Assembly (NCBI GenBank): GCA_050258415.1
Contig: JBLMYS010000364.1
Span: 1 to 5,612 of the forward strand
Reading direction: 5' to 3'
Source of the DNA: JAAXKN01 sp050258415
GTDB lineage: Bacteria > Bacteroidota > Ignavibacteria > Ignavibacteriales > SURF-24
DNA: 5,612 nt
The notes under the pieces are model-generated. The model had not been told where the DNA came from. It did no database searches and saw only the letters and a list, made by a program, of their open reading frames with translations. Below, piece after piece: positions 1 through 5,612 of the stretch (position 1 is its first letter; each line of letters begins with the position of its first letter). The position numbers and the translations under genes are program-made.

Positions 1-62
1 AAACTTGGGCTTAACGAGATAGGACAGAGTTTCCAGATCTAGGCTTTACCTTTCAAATAGAA

Positions 63-91
63 TTGAAAAAGTGCATTCCTTATTATATTAT
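63..91 (+). promoter_or_regulatory. Putative sigma70-like promoter of the hicAB pair
   Basis: TTGAAA at 63-68 matches the -35 consensus at 5 of 6 bases. TATTAT at 86-91 matches the -10 consensus at 5 of 6 bases, and the spacer is exactly 17. Transcription would start near 97-99, leaving a leader of about 20 bases before the ATG at 121. The surrounding 80-100 stretch is almost pure A/T, so other -10 registers exist, for example TATGAT at 91-96 with a 21-base spacer. This is a prediction from consensus matching only. Bacteroidota often use a different promoter consensus, which lowers confidence. Confidence 0.42.
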
Positions 92-120
92 ATGATATAA
101 GTCGTGGAATGATGTCTGCC

Positions 121-306
121 ATGAAAGCCAAAGAACTCATCAGAATTATTGAAAAAGACGGATGGTATCACTTCCGCTCGGAAGGTGACATACGTCAGTT
201 TAAGCATACGCTCAAAATGGGCATCATTACCATCTACGGCAGACCGCACGGCCTTTTAGCCCAAAACTCCATCAACAATATTCTTGATAAAGCAGGTTTA
301 AGATAA
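121..306 (+). CDS. hicA: HicA-like type II toxin (YcfA family), active-site His missing
   Basis: A 61-residue protein, the usual size for HicA, a small double-stranded-RNA-binding-fold mRNA interferase that cleaves RNA and is neutralised by HicB. Family features seen are the MKAKELIRIIEKDGW opening, the RQFKH segment at residues 25-29 and the SINNILDKAGLR ending. In HicA proteins the segment before RQFKH normally reads G-S/G-H, and that histidine is catalytic. Here residues 22-25 are G-D-I-R, so it is replaced by isoleucine 24, and RNase activity is doubtful. ATGs at 109 and 112 are also in frame. I prefer 121 because it gives the canonical MKxKEL start and puts a weak GTGGA (104-108) 12 bases upstream. 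The gene overlaps hicB by one base and is probably co-transcribed with it. Family assignment is confident; activity is not. Confidence 0.85.
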   Translation: MKAKELIRIIEKDGWYHFRSEGDIRQFKHTLKMGIITIYGRPHGLLAQNSINNILDKAGLR

Positions 307-548
307 TGAAATACCTGATAGTAGTGGAAAATACCAAAACCGGCTTTTCAGCCTATTCACCCGATCTTGAAGGATGCGTTGCCACGGGATTTTCAAAAGA
401 AGAGGTGGAACTTGCAATGATGCACGCAATCGAGGCCCACCTGAAAAGCCTGAGAGAAGAAGGCTACATAATACCGGAACCCAAATGCTACTCTAAATAT
501 ATCGAGGTCCCGGATAAAAAATCCGAAGAATATTCCATGGGACAGTAG
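306..548 (+). CDS. hicB: HicB-like antitoxin, short form without DNA-binding domain
   Basis: An 80-residue protein with the HicB partial RNase-H-like fold that binds and inhibits HicA. Diagnostic residues are the N-terminal strand MKYLIVVE, the GFSAYSPDLEGCVATG block (residues 13-28), and the helix from about 30 to 50 followed by EEGYIIPEP. Many HicB proteins continue into a C-terminal HTH or ribbon-helix-helix domain that represses the operon. This one stops shortly after the core, with a charged tail (residues 61-80) that resembles neither. Classical HicB autorepression is therefore not expected, although short HicB proteins are common. Its ATG overlaps the hicA TAA (TAATG), which implies translational coupling; a weak AGG lies at 294-296. 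Its TAG stop abuts the stop of the convergent transporter gene with no intervening base. Confidence 0.88.
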   Translation: MKYLIVVENTKTGFSAYSPDLEGCVATGFSKEEVELAMMHAIEAHLKSLREEGYIIPEPKCYSKYIEVPDKKSEEYSMGQ

Positions 549-1475
549 CTACCTCTTTGCCGGCACCCCTTCACTTTCCGGAAACTTTTTATCCAGCTGC
601 TGGTAAAGTATTCCGCCAATGATCAGAATAAGTCCCGTAATCGAATACACAGAAATCTTTTCATTCAGTATAAACGCAATGAAAATAAGAGATATAAAAG
701 GGGACAGGTAGGCGAGCGTGGAAGTCCGCGCTTTATTCTTGCTCAGTGCAAGCCCCTTCATCCAGAGGAAGAACGTAACTCCCATTTCAAAAAGCCCCAC
801 GTATGCGGCGCCCAGTATGTAAACCGGACTGCCGACTTTGAAGCTTCCGAAGAAGAGAAGATATAAGGAGGAGTAAACCGTTCCCATAAAAAACGCCCCG
901 AAAAGTTTGGACGGAGCCTCCCTTTTATCTATGACATTAAGTATCCAGTACGAGCCCCATATTACAGAGCTCCCGACGGCAAGAATAACCCCTTCCAGGT
1001 CATGGAACTTCATGCTGAAAACGTCCCCTCTTGTAGCAATTACAACAACACCAATAAAAGCGGTAAAAAGCCCAATGAGAGTTTTATAGCCCAGTTTTTC
1101 CTTAAGAAAAATAGCCGACATAAGTGAAATCATTATAGGCCAGGTATAGTTAAGAGGCTGCGCCTCATAGGCGGGAAGAAGTGAATATGCCTTAAAGAGC
1201 ACCATATAGTAAAGAAAAGGGTTCAGAAGTCCCAGGAACATGCTGTTAAGAATATATTTCCCTTTCAGCTCCAGAAACATTTTCTTCCTGTCTGAAAGCA
1301 TCAGGATTATAAAAAGGACAATTGTGCTTGAAAGCGAGGAATAGAATAAAAGCTGCTCATAGCTTAAGCCCTCCAGGGCCAGCTTAAAAGCCGTAGCCAC
1401 CGTAGACCACAGCAGCACCGCGCTAACGGAATAAATAAACGATCTTTGTCTATATAGAAATCGGGAAATATTCAT
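549..1475 (-). CDS. EamA/DMT superfamily transporter (10 TM helices)
   Basis: A 308-residue inner-membrane protein of the drug/metabolite transporter superfamily, built as two EamA repeats of five helices each. Hydrophobic segments are visible near residues 13-33, 42-60, 74-98, 107-124, 131-148, 161-180, 190-210, 216-236, 250-270 and 276-292. Each repeat has the family pattern of a helix, a short charged turn (KEKLGY at 125-130, NEKISVY at 271-277) and a final glycine-rich helix (IGLFTAFIGVVVI and ITGLILIIGGIL). Length and topology are normal for the family, so the gene looks intact. EamA members export or import amino acids, nucleosides, drugs and other small metabolites; the substrate cannot be read from sequence and the neighbours give no hint. 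The ATG lies after an A/T-rich leader with no recognisable Shine-Dalgarno, and no convincing promoter could be fixed in 1476-1602. Transcription converges on hicAB. Confidence 0.93.
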   Translation of the reverse strand: MNISRFLYRQRSFIYSVSAVLLWSTVATAFKLALEGLSYEQLLFYSSLSSTIVLFIILMLSDRKKMFLELKGKYILNSMFLGLLNPFLYYMVLFKAYSLLPAYEAQPLNYTWPIMISLMSAIFLKEKLGYKTLIGLFTAFIGVVVIATRGDVFSMKFHDLEGVILAVGSSVIWGSYWILNVIDKREAPSKLFGAFFMGTVYSSLYLLFFGSFKVGSPVYILGAAYVGLFEMGVTFFLWMKGLALSKNKARTSTLAYLSPFISLIFIAFILNEKISVYSITGLILIIGGILYQQLDKKFPESEGVPAKR

Positions 1476-1594
1476 GCCGAAAGTTAAAAAAATATTGGGC
1501 AGTTTGACAGATGTTATTTGAAAGTGGGGAGTTATTTGTTTAGCCTATGGGTGCCGGAAGGTTTATAAAATTATTTTCCTCTACCGACTAGCTC

Positions 1595-1638
1595 ATGAAA
1601 CAAAATGGACCGCCTCACATTTTAGAGGCAGTCCATTT
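1595..1638 (-). terminator. Intrinsic terminator of the secreted-protein operon
   Basis: The arm AAATGGAC (1603-1610) pairs with GTCCATTT (1631-1638). After one C/A mismatch, GCCTC (1612-1616) pairs with GAGGC (1625-1629), closing an 8-base A/T-rich loop. Read on the minus strand, the hairpin begins 11 bases after the TAA of the 1065-residue gene and is followed by a T-rich tail (TTTTGTTTC). On the plus strand it is not followed by a T run, so it terminates leftward transcription. It insulates the transporter gene from the operon upstream. Confidence 0.85.
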
Positions 1639-1648
1639 ACAATTGATA

Positions 1649-4600
1649 TTACTTCAGAAGCATCATCTTCCCGCTCTTAACGAAGTCGTTGGCTCTTATT
1701 TCATAGATATAAGTTCCTGAAGGGAGGTTTGAAGCATTGAATTCCACTGAATACCTTCCCTGTTCCTTGTACTCATTTACAAGAGTTGTAACTTCTTTAC
1801 CCAGCATGTCATAGATCTTAAGCATGACCTTTGATGCTTTAGGAATCTGATAATTTATGACGGTTGTCGGGTTGAAAGGATTAGGGTAGTTCTGGCTTAA
1901 GCCGTATTCTGTTACCCTGGCACTTTCGGAATAATTAAGGTCAACAAAGTTGTCCTTTCTGGCCTTTCTTTGTACAGCGTAGGATCTTAGGACAAAGTAT
2001 TCAGCTTTAGTGCTGTCTTTAAGATTCAGCTCACTTGAAAGCCTTAGGGCTACTTTCTTCATTCCGATTCCGCTTAAATCAAGCCTGAAGCTCTGAGCGT
2101 GCTCTCTTTTATGTGAAGATGGACTTAGAACAAAAGAGTTAAGTTTCTTCAGAACCAGTCCTGTCTCAGCGTCCACTATCTCAACTGAAAAGCCCGCATT
2201 GTTTCCATCTTTTAAGATTGAAAGGGCCTTGAGAGAATCGCCAGATTCAAAACCTGCCGTATAGGTCAGAATTCCGCTGCTAGCAACATCCATTGTTTCA
2301 GTCTCAAGTGAACCCTTGAAGTTTTCTAGAGAGTTTCCAAGGGTATCCTTTGGCTCTTTGAATTCAATCTTATTGCCATTGAATGTGAGATCGCCAATTG
2401 AAGCCTTGATAAAGAAATTGTTCAGCTTTATTAGTCCGCTTCTTTCTTCAACTGTTCTTCCTTCCCCGTCTGCGGACACCTTAGCCAGAGTTCCTAAAGG
2501 AATGGCATTTGATGACATGAAGGAATAAGGAAGAGTTGAATTATTAAATGAGATGAGATAAGAGTCACTAAAATCAGTTTTTGATCCACCCATTACCTGT
2601 ATACCCTGCCCGCTCTTGTTGGAACTGTATATGGTCGATAATGAAGAGCTCTTTACAAACTGGTCGCCTGAATAGCTCGTATTCCAGCCCATGACAAAGC
2701 CAGTGTATCTTGAGCTCATATTTCCGGTATTGCTGATGTGAACCGAGGTGGCATCGTCATCTTTACCTGCATAATGGCGGGTATCTGCCCAAGTGGTGTC
2801 ACCAATTTTCCATCTTAAAACGGCTGACTGCATATAAGTCGCATCGCTGTAGTTTTTCCAGGCTACATACGGCACATTGTTAACCAGAGTGATTGATGGT
2901 TTCTCATTCAACTGGTAGTAGGAATCCACATATATCGGATCCGATATCACTTGTGTCAAAGGTTGACTTACAGATCCGTCTACATTGTTGATGGTAAACG
3001 AGGTGTATTTAATTATGCTCTGGTTGCCAACCTTCTGGCTATAGGCCATGTGAAACATCATCGGAATTGTAGTATACTGATCCCTTACACCCGCAACAGT
3101 CGGGTTAAAGCTGTTTATATCAGTTCCATTGATATATACTCCATTGTTGTAGACGTCCCAGTTAATTTGTTTTCCATTACTTCCCGAGACAACAGAACCT
3201 GTCCTGTAGTAAAGTCCTGCCGGGAGTGTGCCTCCAAAGCCTTGTGTTGCAGGCTGCCTCCAGATCATAATTGCCTTTTGCACCGCTGATGGGCTCTGGT
3301 AAACGCTCAGGCATGCCACAACGGGCTGAGTATCATAAGTACTTCCGGGTATATTGTCGTAAACGACTTTATTTACTGCGTCAGAAAAGCCATTTACTTC
3401 AGCAGCCATGATTTTAGTGGTGTTTGCCTGTGCATCTGACATTGTGTATCCAACCAAATAGAAACGTTCTGCCCCATCGGTGCCGTCAATTGAGGGATCC
3501 TTCGCAATTCCAGCAGGGCTTACTGGATTGCATATTGTCCAATTTACTCCCATGTCATTTGATGTTTCCATGCAGATAGAGTTCATGCTTTCATATACCA
3601 GTACACTAGTGTTTACACCATCGCTTTTTGTTTTCTTTTGGCCTGGATTCTGAAAAGCTCCTTTAGCATTGCTTCTTACCGAAGCTTTATACTCAGCAGT
3701 ATATGTAGCTTCTGATGTCAGGGAAGTTGTGCGGTTTAATGATGTAGAGCCATCTTCTCTCCATCTATAAAACTTCCAAAAGGATGAGCCAAGGGTTGGC
3801 AAAGCTCCAAAACTAGTGCTTTTGGGAGGCATAAATGCATAATCTGAATACGGGGATTTAACGGTCTGGTTTTGGAAAGTCATATTTTGATCAGACGTCA
3901 AAGTTCCCTCAAGGCTTGTCCTAATTGTAATTGGTTGGGCTGCGAAAAAACTGGCGTTGAAGCTCTCGTCTCCTTGCACTTGTATTGAAATATCATTGGT
4001 TGCTATATTATTAATATTCCATTTGGAAAATCTATAATTTGCATTATTATAATTTATTAAAGAAGCTGTCCGAACCGAATGTGTAGAATTTAAGTCCCAC
4101 CAGGCAGTATATGGCGAATTATAAGACTTCCAGGCACTCCCCTCCAGGACCTGAATCATTCCGGAAGAGTAATTGGGGCTGCTAGTATTATCCCAGACTT
4201 CATTTTGTATAGTTATCTTGCGGGTTCCTGCAACCGAGTATCCCAAGATTATCTCAGTATCTGTTGTAGATAATTCTGGAATTGAGGAGGAAAAATATGA
4301 GGTCATAAATTCAGGTAGAAGTTTTGTTCCTGAAGTAAGTTCAATTTCGGGCATTTTATAAATAAACACCTTCATGCCAATATCTGCCGCAACAGTAAGA
4401 AGGCTGCTAAAATAATCCCATGAATCGTCCGGGTTATAAGCATTGGCGTCGGTTGGCTTAAAAATCAGCTTATATCCAAGTGAATCTGGCCGCAGCTCAA
4501 TCTCTCCATCTATTACAATATTCACATGTGAAGTGATATTATCAACAAAAGTTAAAACATCAGTTGCAGTTGCAACGATTCCACCACTAATACGCGCCTT

Positions 4601-4846
4601 TCTATTTGGCAATATATCTATTGATCCTCCATCAAGATTTATAAACCAGCCTTTAGCTAACCAGGTATGAGTATAATCTCCCAAGTTAATTGCCCGGGCA
4701 TCAATCATTGTTTGAAGCGCTTCATTTAAGGTGGTTTCTGTAATTCTTACGCAAACATCATTTGATTGCGCCATGACAATACCGCTTGATAACATTGTGA
4801 AAACCAATATTATTTTTAGACCAAATCTTTGATAAAACTTTTTCAT
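1649..4846 (-). CDS. T9SS-sorted multidomain secreted protein, Asp-box/propeller-like
   Basis: A 1065-residue exported protein with no assignable enzyme activity. Residues 1-26 are a Sec signal peptide (KK start, hydrophobic core, cleavage probably after VMA). Residues 27-205 form a beta-rich domain I cannot assign; it contains P166-E-I-E-L-T-S-G, also found in the upstream gene. Residues 211-303 and 306-388 are two divergent beta modules, each opening ITI and carrying a [FY]-x-[KR]-W core. Residues about 389-800 have repeated strand patterns (PYVAW, IMIWR, FYLVGY) and one Asp-box, S429-N-D-M-G-V-N-W436, suggesting a sialidase-like beta-propeller fold. Residues 800-960 are beta-rich linker. 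Residues 980-1065 are the T9SS type A sorting domain, removed during export through the outer membrane. The start is well supported by a Shine-Dalgarno (GGAG, 7-base spacing). The gene lies 12 bases after the upstream stop, so the two form an operon. Confidence 0.93.
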   Translation of the reverse strand: MKKFYQRFGLKIILVFTMLSSGIVMAQSNDVCVRITETTLNEALQTMIDARAINLGDYTHTWLAKGWFINLDGGSIDILPNRKARISGGIVATATDVLTFVDNITSHVNIVIDGEIELRPDSLGYKLIFKPTDANAYNPDDSWDYFSSLLTVAADIGMKVFIYKMPEIELTSGTKLLPEFMTSYFSSSIPELSTTDTEIILGYSVAGTRKITIQNEVWDNTSSPNYSSGMIQVLEGSAWKSYNSPYTAWWDLNSTHSVRTASLINYNNANYRFSKWNINNIATNDISIQVQGDESFNASFFAAQPITIRTSLEGTLTSDQNMTFQNQTVKSPYSDYAFMPPKSTSFGALPTLGSSFWKFYRWREDGSTSLNRTTSLTSEATYTAEYKASVRSNAKGAFQNPGQKKTKSDGVNTSVLVYESMNSICMETSNDMGVNWTICNPVSPAGIAKDPSIDGTDGAERFYLVGYTMSDAQANTTKIMAAEVNGFSDAVNKVVYDNIPGSTYDTQPVVACLSVYQSPSAVQKAIMIWRQPATQGFGGTLPAGLYYRTGSVVSGSNGKQINWDVYNNGVYINGTDINSFNPTVAGVRDQYTTIPMMFHMAYSQKVGNQSIIKYTSFTINNVDGSVSQPLTQVISDPIYVDSYYQLNEKPSITLVNNVPYVAWKNYSDATYMQSAVLRWKIGDTTWADTRHYAGKDDDATSVHISNTGNMSSRYTGFVMGWNTSYSGDQFVKSSSLSTIYSSNKSGQGIQVMGGSKTDFSDSYLISFNNSTLPYSFMSSNAIPLGTLAKVSADGEGRTVEERSGLIKLNNFFIKASIGDLTFNGNKIEFKEPKDTLGNSLENFKGSLETETMDVASSGILTYTAGFESGDSLKALSILKDGNNAGFSVEIVDAETGLVLKKLNSFVLSPSSHKREHAQSFRLDLSGIGMKKVALRLSSELNLKDSTKAEYFVLRSYAVQRKARKDNFVDLNYSESARVTEYGLSQNYPNPFNPTTVINYQIPKASKVMLKIYDMLGKEVTTLVNEYKEQGRYSVEFNASNLPSGTYIYEIRANDFVKSGKMMLLK
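1652..1909 (-). other. T9SS type A C-terminal sorting domain (residues 980-1065)
   Basis: Family hallmarks appear in order: QNYPNPFNPTT (985-995), the strand VMLKIYDMLGKEV (1007-1019), GRYSVEFNASNLPSGTYIY (1030-1048) and the terminal KSGKMMLLK. Such domains direct periplasmic cargo to the type IX secretion pore, and are then cleaved as the protein is released or anchored to surface lipopolysaccharide. The domain is complete and reaches the natural stop codon. It implies that the host encodes a T9SS elsewhere in its genome; no T9SS component lies in this window. Confidence 0.93.
4769..4846 (-). other. Sec signal peptide of the T9SS cargo (residues 1-26)
   Basis: Residues 1-11 carry four basic residues (K2, K3, R7, K11), followed by a hydrophobic stretch IILVFTMLSSGIV and then M-A-Q. 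Cleavage is most likely after alanine 26 (V-M-A|Q-S). There is no lipobox cysteine, so this is a soluble export signal and not a lipoprotein. It fits the C-terminal sorting domain, because T9SS cargo must first cross the inner membrane by Sec. Confidence 0.85.
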
Positions 4847-4853
4847 ATGAGTT

Positions 4854-4860
4854 CTCCCTT
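4854..4860 (-). promoter_or_regulatory. Ribosome binding site sharing bases with the upstream stop codon
   Basis: Read on the minus strand, AAGGGAG contains the Shine-Dalgarno core GGAG seven bases before the ATG of the 1065-residue gene. Its first two A residues are the last two bases of the TAA stop of the upstream gene. Ribosomes terminating there would sit on the site, so translation of the two genes is probably coupled. It also fixes the downstream start codon. Confidence 0.75.
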
Positions 4861-5612
4861 AAAAGTTTGTTTTGGTTTTCAGAGCCGGACCATAAAATAT
4901 TAAACTTCTATCAGCATTAAGTAGGTTTACGCCTACGGAAGGATATTCTGCACAATACCAGGTATTATCATCTATAAAAACGATTTGGACAATCATATAC
5001 GAATAACTGGGATAATCACCGTTACCAAGGTCTATACCAACTACTTTATTTTTGTTGGTATAGACATTTGGATTGCCATTAAATTTAATTAATTTAGCCG
5101 GAATGTCCGTAATTTTAACCGAATTTACTCGAACTTTCTTATTTGATTTGACATAAAGTGAGTCATTTATTCCAGCATAACCTCCTATATTAAGCCTAAA
5201 ATCCGGGAGAGAAGAATTTAGAAATGTAGATACCAAAAGATTCAAATTTCCGTCAGTAACTTCCCAGCCTAAAGAAAAATAAGGAGAAATAACATTTATA
5301 GACTGCTGTTCAAATAATGTTGAATTCAGCTTATCAATTGGCTTTGAAGGGAATACCGTAAAACCAAGATCTTTATAGGTTTGAATTATCGGATCTTTCA
5401 CCCATTGAGGAATTGAGCTTATCTTTTCCAATTCAGTTGGCAGACTATTCAGAAAAGCTTGAACCTGTGCACCTGTAATTTGACTGGAAGGAATAATTAC
5501 AGAGGGCTGAATTAAAAAGTGATAAATATTTGCAGTGGGTGAATTAACATCGAAAACCATTTGAAGTTTAGCATTACCCTGGGTAAGAATTATTTCCGGC
5601 AGTCCAAGTGCT
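4859..5612 (-). CDS. Partial beta-rich protein of unknown function, first gene of visible operon
   Basis: The 3' end of a gene running in from the right edge. An ATG at 5558-5560 could be taken as a start, but the frame stays open for 17 more codons to the edge (reading ALGLPEIILTQGNAKLQ), so that ATG is internal. The 250 visible residues alternate hydrophobic and polar residues as in beta-sheet, with one helix-like stretch (QVQAFLNSLPTELEKI). The motif P-E-I-I-L-T-Q-G-N-A-K-L (5564-5599) resembles P-E-I-E-L-T-S-G-T-K-L in the next gene's N-terminal domain. The protein ends GPALKTKTNF with no T9SS sorting domain, so if exported it leaves by another route or stays periplasmic or membrane-associated. 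The N-terminus, and any signal peptide, lies outside the window. I do not recognise the family. A lipid-binding TULIP-like fold is a speculative possibility based only on strand pattern. Confidence 0.85.
   Translation of the reverse strand, partial: ALGLPEIILTQGNAKLQMVFDVNSPTANIYHFLIQPSVIIPSSQITGAQVQAFLNSLPTELEKISSIPQWVKDPIIQTYKDLGFTVFPSKPIDKLNSTLFEQQSINVISPYFSLGWEVTDGNLNLLVSTFLNSSLPDFRLNIGGYAGINDSLYVKSNKKVRVNSVKITDIPAKLIKFNGNPNVYTNKNKVVGIDLGNGDYPSYSYMIVQIVFIDDNTWYCAEYPSVGVNLLNADRSLIFYGPALKTKTNF

Noticed and set aside
1..42. An open plus-strand frame ending in TAG at 40-42, reading KLGLNEIGQSFQI
   Set aside because: Thirteen codons at a window edge are too few to support a gene; it could be the tail of an upstream CDS, but the window cannot show it.
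511..525. Hairpin CGGAT-AAAAA-ATCCG near the hicB 3' end
   Set aside because: The stem is only 5 bp, lies inside the coding region and has no T tract on either strand, so it is not a credible terminator.
1504..1532. Perfect TTGACA at 1504-1509 on the plus strand
   Set aside because: No -10-like hexamer lies at 16-18 bases (the site reads GGGAGT) and no plus-strand gene follows.
560..1557. Nine-base inverted match CCGGCACCC (560-568) and GGGTGCCGG (1549-1557) flanking the transporter gene
   Set aside because: It is too short, with no extension, target duplication or transposase; one copy lies in coding sequence. Most likely chance.
1563..1569. TATAAA-like -10 element on the minus strand upstream of the transporter gene
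   Set aside because: The hexamer 17 bases upstream (TAGTCG) is a poor -35, and a Bacteroidota-type TTTG / TAnnTTTG pair is not correctly spaced, so no promoter is called.
2951..3289. A 112-codon plus-strand open frame inside the T9SS cargo gene (also shorter ones at 907-1089, 2316-2528, 4173-4361 and 4443-4670)
   Set aside because: These are antisense to well-supported coding sequence, have no recognisable family motifs and no credible start context; they are shadow frames.
5558..5560. ATG at 5560 as the true start of the upstream operon gene
   Set aside because: The frame remains open to the window edge, there is no Shine-Dalgarno before this ATG, and the conserved PEIxLT motif lies upstream of it.

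Overview
The window looks like chromosomal DNA from the Bacteroidota/Ignavibacteriota side of the bacterial tree. The main reason is the long secreted protein on the minus strand, which ends in a type IX secretion (T9SS) type A sorting domain with a YPNPFNPTT motif. That wording is common in Ignavibacteria and relatives. The lineage is an inference from one protein; no rRNA or other marker is present.

Layout, left to right. Positions 1-120 hold no supportable gene, but they do hold a good sigma70-like promoter (63-91). It drives a small plus-strand pair of HicA-like toxin (121-306) and HicB-like antitoxin (306-548), which overlap by one base. The HicA copy lacks the histidine that does catalysis in this family, and the HicB copy is the short form with no DNA-binding domain. 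The pair may therefore be inactive or repurposed. Its last stop codon directly abuts the stop codon of a convergent minus-strand gene (549-1475), a ten-helix EamA/DMT-family transporter. Positions 1476-1648 are intergenic and contain a clear intrinsic terminator facing leftward, plus the unresolved promoter region of the transporter.

Positions 1649-5612 are a minus-strand operon of at least two genes. The upstream gene (4859 to the right window edge) is cut by the window: its frame stays open past the first in-window ATG. It encodes a beta-rich protein of unknown function. Twelve bases later comes a 1065-residue secreted multidomain protein with a signal peptide, an unassigned N-terminal domain, two divergent beta modules, a probable beta-propeller region with an Asp-box, and the T9SS sorting domain. 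Both operon proteins carry a P-E-I-x-L-T-x-G-...-K-L motif, which suggests a shared domain. The likely outcome is a surface-anchored or released protein made together with a related partner. No enzymatic activity can be assigned from sequence alone.

No RNA genes, insertion sequences, CRISPR arrays or attachment sites were seen. The most notable points are the HicA active-site loss, the paralogy hint inside the secreted operon, and the drop in GC content across the right-hand part of that operon.
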